A stretch of 30,815 nucleotides of DNA from NCBI GenBank assembly GCA_014925825.1, contig JACGCK010000378.1:1-30815 (forward strand), in the 5' to 3' direction. This document shows positions 20,912 to 30,815 of the stretch, piece by piece. Position numbers and translations under genes: made by a program. How positions within the stretch are numbered: the first letter of the stretch is position 1; every line of letters begins with the position of its first letter. The notes under the pieces are model-generated. The model saw only the letters and a program-made list of their open reading frames with translations, did not search any database and was not told where the DNA came from. This DNA comes from Pholiota molesta. Lineage: Eukaryota > Basidiomycota > Agaricomycetes > Agaricales > Strophariaceae.

Positions 20912-22689
20912 ATGTCCTCCAATAAGGAGCCTCTGCTCAACAGTTCCGAAAATGCATTCGCGTATCTTCGTAAAGAATCTTTAGATATATACAATCGGCT
21001 CCATTCTATTGAGGAGGACGTGGTCTTCGTCGAGCAGGTTCATAAAGCCTACCCCAACATACCCCTTCTGCGTTTGTGACCCACCAACTTCTTGGCCAAC
21101 TAGCGAACTGATTGAAGAAACGTAGCCAACCTACGCTGTGGAGCTTGGTATACGAATCCTGCTCTGGTGAGTTAGAAGAGCCGGATCCTGTGACCCTCAA
21201 CCTCGGACTAATGATCTTCAAGTCAACTCATATACCAGCATATTTTAAGTCTACCGATGGCCATAATAACAACTGGAGCTTCAATCTTCGACGCGCAAAT
21301 CTTCATCTACTGTCCTTGATCATCGATCATAAAGGGTAATTCACGACCATCGGATCTTTACATAGACTTACATTTCATGGCTCAAAGAATCATGCTCGTC
21401 GACTCCACCCGTTCAGGGAAAAGAATTCCAGATGCCCTCTCAAAAACAGTCCCTATCTGGTGTGCAGTGATTAATAGAGCTATGCTCGTTCGCTATCCGT
21501 TTCTGAAGAAAAGTAAAACCGAACATGGTTGGGATATCGCTTTATACACCCCTCCTTCCACTGTCAGCAGACAAGAGCATCATCAAATCGAACAACGTCT
21601 TGACGACTGGGCAAAAGATTTAGCTGTAAGTTAAATCAGCGCCATTTGCTTCTATGGTAGTACATTTCTAACTATATTCTGTACAGGCCTCATCCTTCTC
21701 ACTGCCCGTTCTCCCATGCCCTCTCAGGCCAGTTTGGATCACCCCAGCTAACTCTACATTCCCAAATATATCGTTCGATGAAAATCAAAGCCCGCAATTT
21801 CTTTCCGTGATCTGTGTTTCAGCATCAAAACAAGTTGACCAAGGATTCGAAAGACGTGCAGCCGGGTTTTCCTACATTCAAGGGTCAGGGGATGATCACG
21901 AGCTTTGGGGAGCGGTTCGAATTATTCTTTCTTTTACACAGCTACCTTCCTCATTACTTCCCTTAGGGCCTGACTCCGGAATTATTCTGGGCAAACCATC
22001 AGCGACTTTTATTGGCAGAGCGAACGCAACTTTCAACGCTTGTTTCTGAGATTATCTCTAGTCAGCACCCATTGCCCTCAATCTACCGTATTCAAAATTC
22101 TCCCAGCCCTGTGATTAACGTTAGTGGACGACTTTTCCTTTCGTCTTTGTCAGGAATACCCGAACCATCGCACGATCAAAGAGACTTCGTCTATATCCTG
22201 TTAATACCAACCACTGAACATGGGTCCCCATCTACCACGACACGCCATCACATTCCTGTCGTATCAGGGAAAAGGGGCCAGTCGCATTTTGTTCAGACGA
22301 TTTTACCTGCATGCATGAAAATCATAGGCGACTGTTTGCTTGAAGGCAAAAGTGTATGCGTTGCTTGCGAATCAGGGAAGGATATGAGTGTTGGAGTCGT
22401 CCTAGCTGCACTACAACTCTACTTTGGAGATGATGGATCACTTTTGTTGCCGAGCCCAGGATCAAGCAATGAGAACTTGAGACATGGCACAGGTTAGCTA
22501 CAAATTCAATTCAATTTCCGATATGGTATATTTACTATCTACATAGATCCCGACAAGAACTCCATTCGGATGCGACTCCAATGGATTATCGAAAGCAGAC
22601 CAGAAGCCAACCCTTCTCGCGCAGTTTTGAAACGTGTCAATGAATACCTGCTAACAGCACCCGCCTTTCGAGAGAAGCCGAAGCCATGA
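20912..22689 (+). CDS. RIT1: tRNA A64-2'-O-ribosylphosphate transferase (RIT1)
   Basis: The model is join(20912..21071, 21126..21166, 21223..21335, 21388..21625, 21687..21914, 21967..22492, 22547..22689), 482 aa. Signatures are YLRKESLDIYNRLHSIEEDV, NLRCGAWY, YFKSTDGHNNNWSFNLRRAN, DSTRSGKRIPDALSKTVPIW and the GSGDDHELWGAGLTPELFW region across an exon junction. A C-terminal part with VCVACESGKDMSVGVVLA resembles a dual-specificity-phosphatase fold, as in yeast Rit1. The enzyme adds a ribosyl phosphate from PRPP to A64 of initiator tRNA-Met, which blocks eEF1A binding and keeps the tRNA for initiation; this modification occurs in fungi and plants. All frames close without a break. Confidence 0.95.
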
Positions 22690-22749
22690 TTATAGGTCGT
22701 CGGGGCGTCAATATCACAATGAAGCAGCAATCCAGGTGCTAGATTGGCC

Positions 22750-25700
22750 TCACGCTTGCCCAACCGACTCTACTTGGACACTGGAAATGCTGGAATATAC
22801 TAGCATCCGGAATCCAGCCATAGTCCCTGGATTATATGTCGACGGGACGAGATAATATTTACCTGTACCAAGGGTCACTTGAGGTGTTGCGACTCCCGCA
22901 ATGCTATCATCGTAGGCACCAGAGGTGGCGATGTGCCCTTGGTGCTTCAAAGATGCCATGATGTCTTCATGGTCGGAATATACAGTAACATTGACCGGTA
23001 TGGCACTTGATGTCTGAACCGTCTGAAGGCGAATCCTAATGGATGCAAATATCGATACCTGAACAAATTTAACTAGACTTTGCCCTTACTTTAGTTGTGT
23101 AGTAGACGGAACGACGAGCTGAAAAACAGGATTTTCGGCATATCTGTTGAAGGAGGGCGCTCCCGCAGCCGTTTCAGTGTCCCTGTATCGTTTCACTATT
23201 AACTCTCCACTATTGTATCCTCAATATCAATCTTCTTACCAAGCACCACGCACTACTTTGCAGTACATGCCTGCTCCTTCCTGGGGTATTGGTTTCAAGT
23301 CGAAAGGATGTGATGAATCGACTTTTAACGAGAATGGTCCTATATGCTGAGGTTCGAATGCAGATGCAACAACAACATATGACCCAGCTGTTTTCATCAA
23401 TGATACGACGATGAGAATAGTAGGTAGATCTGACCCACCAGTGACATTTTTTATAATGCGAGCTGAACCATAATTGTATGCACCTGATGTGGCTACCAGG
23501 TCTTTGGCAAATAGTCTAAGAGAAATGAGGGCTAATCTCCTGCATCAACAAAATATTTGCATACTCTGAGATCCGCTGGTTCTTGGACCATACCATAGCT
23601 ATATTGACTGGTATGTCTCTGTTAGTTTGCAAGTTAAGAGTAACTTTGGCCTTATTTCCAGGTTGTTTATTTTGCGGATGGACGGTCAGTTGATACTGAG
23701 GGTTTATCATGAATGTTGGATATGTGCAGTTGCCACCAGCGGTTTTCGAGGTGAAGGACCCTTCAAGCTACGACGACAAACATAAGCCCATGATATGCCA
23801 AGTTTTTTTGAAGCTACAATACCGTAGATGTGTAGGGAGGTGTCGACTTGTTCTCTAACCATGCGACTTTGGTTGAATCTTTTGCATACACGGTTATGGT
23901 GAATCCTACTTCTCGAGCATCACCGTCATAGGATGCTGATATGCTCAATATTCCTGATCTTTGAGATATCGGAATGCGGCTTCTTGCCTGGGTATATGAT
24001 GAGCTACAGATCTCAATTGCTTAGGAAACATCATGAGCATACCAAGATGTGTGTGCTGTTTGTATATGTGCCCTACTAGCAGTAAGTAGGAGTAGGAAAG
24101 AGTTCAGATTACTGTACCTTAGATGATAGTGAGCGTTGATTTTCGGCGATTGTTGTCGCAGCAGTAAGATCGTCCTCCAGTTCCACTCGAAGTGCGGCAA
24201 AGTCTGATGTTCTATGAGTATCGACTATATGCCTTGTAAGAAGAACCCAGATTTCTTCGTCTGAAGTGCCCAAGCATTTGAATTCGATCTGCGTATGTCG
24301 AGTATTCTCTTCGTCTCCAGCACTTCTTTTCCATATCCTGAGAGAATAATATCAACGATCATTCCAGAAGAAGATCTGAATTCAAAAACTACCCATGGAA
24401 AGTCAAAGAATTTTGCCACATCTTCGGATCCCAACTTAGGTATACGCCATCGAAAGTATTCAAGATCTCCGCCCATGGAATCTGAAGTTTCGCTGTTTAT
24501 TGTCAGATAATAGTGGACGAAAAAAATAAAAAATAACATACTTGAAGATTGGCCGCGGTCATCGGATGGACGAACCCAAGAATCCAGCACGGTGAGCATT
24601 CTGCCTTCTTCTACAGTTTCATATACATCTAATTCCAAACAAACAAAAAAAGAGAAAGATATAACCATAGACATGTATGCGATCAAATTTGATATACCTA
24701 TAACAGCATAGCTATGAGATGGTAGCAATGGAATATTTCGCCATCGAATATCTGATGTTGGCCCAGTTCCAAGCGTTACAACACAACTGCCTGTCCCAAA
24801 TATCAGTCAAAATCAAGGGATCTGCATAACGCATCTGTTGCTTACCGCTTGAGAAGCCTTTTTCCATCCTCTCCCAAGACTTCTCTCTTTCAAATGCAGA
24901 TCTAAGATGTTGTTATTTAGAGTAGAATTGAAACCCCTAAGTTTCCTTGCATACCCTTTAAGATCAATGTGCTCCGGAATCCAACCAGCAAGAGCGCTAG
25001 GAAGCAACAAAGTCAGTGATGCAATGGATGATATTGATACTAACATACTGAAGATCAATGCTTGAATTCCTGTTTGAAGTTCGATAGTAAGTATATTTCG
25101 TATGAAGCAATCAAGGCGCGTACGATCCAGGAAAGTCGTATCCACCCATTAGCTTCATATACTAGAACGCAAAATTAAAGATCTTTCTTGTATTATTTCC
25201 GAGAACAATAAGCCTACTGCTTTCTCGAGAAGACTCGGCCATATAGGAGCTGTTGGTGGTGTACAATCGTTGTGGGACTTGATTGATGTGGGAAGGACAG
25301 ACATGCACATTAGTGTGCCTTCCGTAGGATGAAAAGGCAGTCGATCGTCAATCACTAAGTCGAAATTCATAAGCACAGCTGAAAGAAGAAACATGCCACG
25401 TTTACCTATCTGTAATGATTGGTGTGAGTATTTAATACTTTACTTTGATTTTAAAAATGGGACCTACTCGCCGCCATGCGCCGTTGAAAAGTATGCGGAC
25501 GTCATATCGACCATCGATACTATTCGGAGATTCGAAGGAACCGCGTATGGCCGATTCAAGCTAAGGGTTCGTTAGAGGGCCAGAACCGCATGCACCATAA
25601 AGCTTACACTTGATCCAAATCTGCAGCCATGTTCGAGGCAGACTGCAATTGAAGCGCAAACAGAACAGTCAGTCACTATATGTTGCAAAATCTGCTGTGG

Positions 25701-26402
25701 TAGAATCTTGGCAGATGCTGCGATCAGGTTGCTTGAGGCAGTCAAGTCCGGCCTTCGCCAAACAGGTAAAATTTTGACCTGTTCAGACGAAAGTGTGGGT
25801 TGATCATCTGGATCACTGATACATGAGGAATAAAAATGGCGGTCTAGCATATAAGGATGAAAACTTACGAATAGGTTGAATTGGGAGAACCTTTAATGCC
25901 CACAGGGTCATCCCAAGCAGAGAAATAAAAATTGTTGATTTTTCCTCCTTTCTTGAGGACATAAAATTGTTCCTCTGTGAAGATCGAGTTGGTTTATTTA
26001 GCAAGAGAGTTATGGATTCATACATACGAGGAGAAAAGTGGTCTATTCCAATTGGCGTCAAATGTACTGCTAGTGATGGGGCTTGTACCGATGGATTCGA
26101 ACTTTGGCTTCGGGATGATTCAGCGAACTTTTTAATCTTTTCTGCTCTTTCCAGCGACTTCGCAGCATTTGTTTTCCATTGCTGTTTTATTCTATCTGTT
26201 GCTAAACTCGAGCGACTCAGATGCAAAAAAGATTCTGCCGCTTTGAGATAGAGTCGAAATGCCTGGTCGTAATCCTTCGCATATTCTGCCTTGACAGCTT
26301 TCGAGGACGCTGTCTTTAAGGGATGAATACGTCGAGCATAAATGCGTTGAAAGATTAGCTAACCTCTGCATCGCGCTCCGACGGCGATAAATTTTTATTC
26401 AT
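22750..26402 (-). CDS. RIM13: Calpain-like cysteine protease PalB/RIM13/calpain-7 type with MIT domain
   Basis: Exons (minus): 26364-26402, 26028-26313, 25869-25974, 25608-25815, 25464-25560, 25218-25354, 25124-25161, 25049-25069, 24955-24996, 24846-24901, 24698-24790, 24542-24628, 24393-24492, 24118-24337, 24043-24072, 23823-23987, 23565-23767, 23240-23515, 23090-23182, 22750-23035; 860 aa in frame. Residues ~14-75 form an MIT domain that would bind ESCRT-III. The protease core has Cys194 (VTDCSVCAS), KAYMKLMGGYDFPGSNSS and His369 (PSHSYAVI). The usual catalytic Asn position reads Asp390 (VLDSW). C-terminal C2-like calpain domains contain TAGGNCTYPTFM and YYLVPSTYNPG. In yeasts and Aspergillus this protease processes Rim101/PacC in ambient-pH signalling. 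Tiny exons of 21, 30 and 38 nt make the gene easy to mispredict. Confidence 0.92.
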
Positions 26403-27222
26403 ATCCTGGCAAGATGCAACCCTTCAACGATCGCAGTCCGGCTGCCCTAGTGACTATAACGAGATACCCAACAAACAATCTAATGAGCAGATTTTGGGCG
26501 TGCCAAGTTAGACCCAGATTGGAGGCGTCAATTGGCACGGCGTATAGAATAAATTGGATGGATCAGGTGAATGTTTCCAAAACGTTGGCCAGATTCCTTC
26601 AGACTCCAGAGTATCGGTTCCGGGATTGTTCTTTCGCGTTAGGATATGCGTTTCGGTGCTCAAATGTATAAATGAATAAAGTGAAGCGAAACGGATTTCC
26701 AAGGTACTCGAAATTTGAAGCACGCGAAGAACTGAAGATGAAGTCGAGATGAGGCAGTGGAGGAGAGGTAATCATGTAATTTAATATCACGTGATTTCGG
26801 GCCGGGCTAAAATTCGATATTAGTTAAAGTTTCTAGTCTAAGGTCGCTCTTATTGTTACAACTTATAGTAGTAGTTGAACTTACAAAGGCCTAACCATCG
26901 CTTCTAAGTACATGATGCCCGTCACTCAAAAACTCTGGCGCAAGTCTTACCCAAAGCTGGATCATCGCTTCTAGAATACCTGTTTGGGTCAGCTTGCGAG
27001 TAACCCTGCGCATCTATGCCGACCATCATGAAAGATTCGTAGATTATTGTACATCAATTTCACTGCTATATACATAGATCCGAGAAAAGGCGAAAGATCT
27101 TACAGGCCAAAGACCTCACCCTCAAGAAATCGGTGGTCCACTACTGCATCCTGAAAGCGGAATTCAAATGCAAAGTTCAATAAAGGGTCGTAGACTCGTA
27201 CTCCCAGGTCCCCAGATATACA
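26403..27222. other. Intergenic region upstream of the calpain-like gene
   Basis: No gene is recognised; a plus-strand 85-codon open frame (26414-26671) has no domain. It should hold the calpain promoter and the 3' UTR of the sugar transporter. Confidence 0.55.
26786..26795. promoter_or_regulatory. ATCACGTGAT palindrome, candidate bHLH-binding site
   Basis: A perfect 10-bp palindrome centred on CACGTG, the E-box bound by fungal bHLH factors of the Cbf1/Pho4/SREBP type, sits about 385 bp upstream of the calpain-like gene start. Confidence 0.4.
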
Positions 27223-29744
27223 TCATACTTGTTTTTGCTCGACACTTTTCTCTTCTTCGGAATTTGTGTCTTTCTGCTTTCCGTCGACGCCATCAGTTCC
27301 AATAGCAGAAGACCCTTTCGCTTTAGCGTCCCCGAAAACCTGGTCCATTTCTTCCAAAGTTTTGCCTATATTTTATGTAAAACATGAGAAAGATCAAAGC
27401 GAAGAAACTGTAAACCTGCTTGCCTTTTGTTTCCGGGAAAAATAGTACAATCGCAACCAAATCCACAAAATTTAGAACAACAAATAACATGTAGAATCTC
27501 CATCCATCGTTTTGGATACCCAAAGGTGCTACCTGCACAAAACGACAGAAAGTTAGGACTACGGGGAGGGAAAGGCCACAATAATAACAGGTAGTACGTA
27601 CCTGCGAAAGAAGAGTATTAAATGCCTAGAAATTTGTTCAATCTCTTGGTCAAACAGAAATGAATAAAAAACCACTTACCCAATTGGAGCATGTCGCCGC
27701 ACTTGTTCCAATCGCACGAGTGCTCGTGGGGAATACCTAAAATCAAATGCCCATGTCTGAATAATTAAGTTAAATAGAAAACAGATCTGGCTCACTTCGG
27801 AGGCTAGCACCCAGCTGACAGGCCCGAAACTAAGTGAGAAGAATATACTCGTCAAGAAAATCATGGCGATGCCAGCTCTGTAATGCAAGTTATTGATAAG
27901 GAAATCACATCAAGAGCCAAAAACATGTCATACCTTTGGGCTGTGGCACTGGAATTTGGATCACCGACAGGGTCGTTCGCGAGGATAGCGGCAAGAATCG
28001 AGAAGGTGACTACAAAGCTTGCTGCTCCGAACATGAGCGGTTTTTTGCGGCCCACGCGGTCGAGAATAAATACGATGAAGCTGGGTTTTGGTAAGCAAGG
28101 CATAACCAAGATTTGGATTAATATACATACAAAAAATTGGTAATAGGACCAACGGCGCCGTAGATTCTATAGATCGTCCACTTTTCAGATATGATAACTT
28201 CTGGAATTATGGTGTTAACCGTAAATTACGGCTTCCACTTACCCTTGAACCAAGAGCGCTTTCCCTCCTACAATGCCCAAACTATTGTATATTGCTGGAC
28301 CGTAATAGTTGATAACTGTACAAAGCCAAGGTGAGTTTCTGCAAAATTTATAATCATAAGGAACCTACCATTAATCCCAGTAAATTGGCAAAATACTTGT
28401 ACGCCAATAGCAACGAAAGTGCGATGAGTCATAGCACGAGTGGCCCACAGATCACTGATTCTTCGACTTCGGATAGAGACCTCTGCCTTAATGGCATCAT
28501 ACATCTCGGTGTATTCCTTGTCCGCAGAGACTTTATCACCCCCGTGAAGCTTGTGAACGACTTCAAGAGCTTCATCATCCCTCCCAACTTCCAAGAGCCA
28601 GCGCTGGGGGTGGATAATCCGTGAGTTCCAAGATTTTCTGAAAGACAAAACACATACTGGACTGTTGGGTAAAAACTGGATGCCAACAAGAAGTAAACCA
28701 GCGGGAAGGATCTTCGGATATTGTACCGTTTAGGAACCCATTGAATATAACGATGAATAGTATGTCACCTGTAGTCCCAAAGGAAGGCGCCAAGATGTAT
28801 CTGACTTGATGAACTGAGTACCGTACCCAACCCAATTCGCGACGATGAAACCGATCCCTAGCATCTGCTGGTTCAATCCTACCAAGAAACCACGGATTTT
28901 GGGTGGAGCAACTTCCGTCTAAGCCAATAGAGAATAAATTTAGTATGAGCGGCTTTGAGACATAAAGTGCTTGCTCACGTTGTACAAGGGAACAGTCATA
29001 GAGAGGATTCTAGACACATTCCAGTTAGTCTTTCGTAAAGACACGCTTAGTATAGTGGTTTACCCAATAGCAATACCAGCAACAATACGGCCTACGATCA
29101 AAGTAGCAACATTACTCGCACCAGCTTGCATTGCACATCCCCACATGGCGAAAAGAGCGCCAATCTGTGATCCAGCTGAGTGCCATATCACATCAAATAG
29201 ATAACTATCTTACCTGGATAGCCCTTTTTCTTCCATACTTGTCATTCGCCCTAACGAAGAGAACTTGAGGTCAGATTTGATAGGTGTAATCTGATCTTGA
29301 TGCAATTCACCATCCAGCGGCCGCCGAGCCAATGAAACATCCACCTAATTCTGATTTAGGTTTCTCATTCAAATGGGCAGTATCTTGACTTACCGTTGAA
29401 GGTAGAAACAATGGCTCCTTTAATATTAGGATCATCGCCAAAGTGGTCGATGTAATGGGTCATGGTTAACACAGATGAGATGATCCCGCTGTCAAAAGTG
29501 TTGAGGACAACCCATACATATAGCGAGAGAGAGAAAAAAAAACGAGCCTGTCATATCTGAAGGTCATAAAACGAAGCAAATGCCATTATACTTGGTGCCA
29601 TGTAATATTAAGCAAAGAACTTGCCCAAAAAGAAATGCCCCTGATCATGAAATAAGAGTTAACAGTGCATCCTGAAATGAGTGTTGGAGAGAATGCACCT
29701 ATTGACGAAAAGAGCGCGATAAAAACGTTGTAGAAGCTACCCAT
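27223..29744 (-). CDS. MFS sugar transporter (SP family), 19 exons, three GC-AG introns
   Basis: Exons (minus): 29699-29744, 29625-29640, 29548-29556, 29394-29488, 29311-29344, 29214-29250, 29064-29164, 28979-29009, 28769-28918, 28658-28711, 28603-28369, 28315-28243, 28166-28131, 28080-27934, 27877-27796, 27736-27680, 27625-27602, 27532-27424, 27365-27223; 492 aa in one closed frame. Sugar-porter signatures are GAFLFGYDSG in helix 1, NDKYGRKR after helix 2, PNSPRWLLE, FCQFTGIN, LDRVGRKK, STRAIGT and FPETKGKTLEEM. It should import hexoses or related sugars with protons across the plasma membrane; the substrate cannot be told. Exons 2 and 3 are 16 and 9 nt. Introns 2, 3 and 18 begin with GC; splicing them at GT sites loses the conserved helix-1 or PETKG motif. 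Confidence 0.93.
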
Positions 29745-30251
29745 TTTGCTGCAGGTTGATAGATGGCGCCAATCGAGCCAGCAGCAAGGCCGGTAACTAA
29801 ACTTTCCCTTCTTATATGTCGGATAGTCCAGACACCACGGAGAATCTGCGGGCCATGATGCATCCAAGGAGTGGGTCACGGGTGCTGAAATGTGCAAAAT
29901 GCATATGAAGAAGCACAGATGGTGGCACAGCGGTCCGGTGGAGGCTGGGGTAAGAAGGCATACATAGGCGTTATGTCTTCTCACAGATAATTAGATCTTG
30001 ATGGTATTGTCGAAATTTGGTCGAAATGCAACAACCGTGAGATTTCGCGAAGCAAATACGATCGACGAGCTCAACAGAGTCGAAGTCGAAGCTGTTATTT
30101 TGGATCAAAGGAATATAGTATATTGATTGCTCGCAGGCACCGATGAGTAGTAGCTGAGGAATTGGCGGTTACTAGAATAAAACGAAAGAGATAGCAAGGC
30201 ATCGCAATGGAAATCATGATAAAACAGATACAATATTTAGTCCATTTTGGG
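29745..30251. other. Intergenic region upstream of sugar transporter
   Basis: An in-frame open stretch continues upstream of the transporter start but has no ATG, so it is taken as 5' UTR/promoter. No other feature is seen. Confidence 0.55.
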
Positions 30252-30815
30252 TTAGGCCTGCGCGACAGCGGGGGCTCGCTCTCCTTCTGGCTCTGACGAT
30301 TCAGGTTTCTCGCCGGGAGGGAAATATTCGGGGATTAGTTGCCTATGGTAAAGATCAGTTGAGTACTTATACAATGCATGAGTCACGATGTGAATGTCGA
30401 CTCACTCATAGACCTCCTTATCCTTGTCACTCCAAACTACAAATATTACTTGTTCAAGCTAATGGGTATGATAATATGAGAAATCGACCTGGAAAAGATC
30501 ATAAGACGTTCTTACCTTATTACCCTGCTCTGATTCAAGGAACTTTCTGACCGTATCCAGCGCAATGCGTGTCGCGCCCACGATCGGGAACGAATATATA
30601 CCAGTCGATATGGAAGGAAAAGCCTCAAATGGTAGAAATTCAATGAAGGTGGGATCTAGATACATGTGTCAGAGACTCACAATATGCCTGATCGCGTTTT
30701 CAACGGCCAGTTTCAAACTTGTCCGATAGCTTGACTCGAGTTGTACGGCCTTTTCATCCTTTTCGCGAACGGTGTAGATTGGTCCAACTGTATGGATGAT
30801 ATGTCGACTGATAAC
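30252..30815 (-). CDS. Macro-domain protein (ADP-ribose binding/hydrolase), 5' end outside window
   Basis: Partial model: complement(30252..30342, 30406..30458, 30516..30623, 30681..>30815). Macro-domain blocks are RHIIHTVGPIY, LAVENAIRHIAFPSISTGIY (across an intron) and PIVGATRIALDTVRKFLE, followed by QVIFVVWSDKD and an acidic, low-complexity tail ending GERAPAVAQA. The GIY segment forms the ADP-ribose-binding loop. Relatives of this MacroD/Poa1 type remove ADP-ribose from proteins or hydrolyse related metabolites, but the N-terminal Asn/Asp loop that decides activity lies outside the window. The catalytic class therefore remains open. Confidence 0.9.

Noticed and set aside
23036..23089. An apparent frameshift near the 3' end of the calpain-like gene
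   Set aside because: Using the later acceptor at 23036-23037 instead of the first AG restores frame and the C2-like domain sequence.
25816..25868. An apparent frameshift after exon 3 of the calpain-like gene
   Set aside because: The first AG gives a stop; the next acceptor, before the DPDDQP segment, closes the frame.
26414..26671. 85-codon plus-strand open frame beside the calpain-like gene
   Set aside because: No domain, biased composition or splice extension; best explained as chance within the promoter.

Overview
The window is nuclear DNA of a filamentous basidiomycete, most likely an Agaricomycete. The evidence is many 50-70 bp GT-AG introns, a Ty3/gypsy chromovirus, and a CorA-like transporter and F-box proteins of the kind expanded in mushroom-forming fungi. 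All gene models below were spliced by hand from the sequence and checked for reading-frame closure.

Layout. Positions 1-5892 hold an almost complete, young Ty3/gypsy chromovirus on the minus strand. Its LTRs are short (143 bp for the 5' copy) and identical apart from an 86-bp internal tandem duplication in the 3' copy. It has gag, then pol in the -1 frame, then a chromodomain after the integrase. The gag/pol junction carries a GGGAAAA slippery heptamer, a 6-nt spacer and a predicted H-type pseudoknot. The sequence next to the 5' LTR has no tRNA-type CCA match but a 10-nt match to the inside of the LTR, which suggests self-priming. The element ends 125 bp upstream of the start codon of the cell-cycle gene APC6/CDC16 (6018-8881, 12 exons).

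Next come a decayed F-box gene end and an F-box gene with one frame break (9015-10908), a PHO84-type phosphate transporter (11217-13360, minus), an ETFRF1/LYRM5-type LYR protein (14383-14836), a CorA-like divalent-metal transporter with two apparent single-base frame breaks (15224-17407, minus) and eIF1A (18322-18977). An ankyrin-type protein (19905-20790, minus) is divergent from a RIT1 initiator-tRNA ribosylphosphate transferase (20912-22689). RIT1 converges, 60 bp apart, on a PalB/RIM13/calpain-7-like protease (22750-26402, minus, 20 exons). A 19-exon MFS sugar transporter (27223-29744, minus) and the 3' part of a macro-domain protein (30252-30815, minus) complete the window.

The cellular genes do not form one pathway; they are ordinary housekeeping and accessory genes in mixed orientation. 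Two themes recur. Translation initiation is represented twice (eIF1A and RIT1), and ion or nutrient transport three times (phosphate, Mg/divalent metal, sugar). The unusual content is the retroelement's translation and priming signals, the three GC-AG introns with a 9-nt microexon in the sugar transporter, and the Asp at the expected catalytic Asn position of the calpain. Four reading-frame breaks (pol, the F-box gene, and two in the CorA-like gene) are single-base indels; they could be real lesions or assembly errors.
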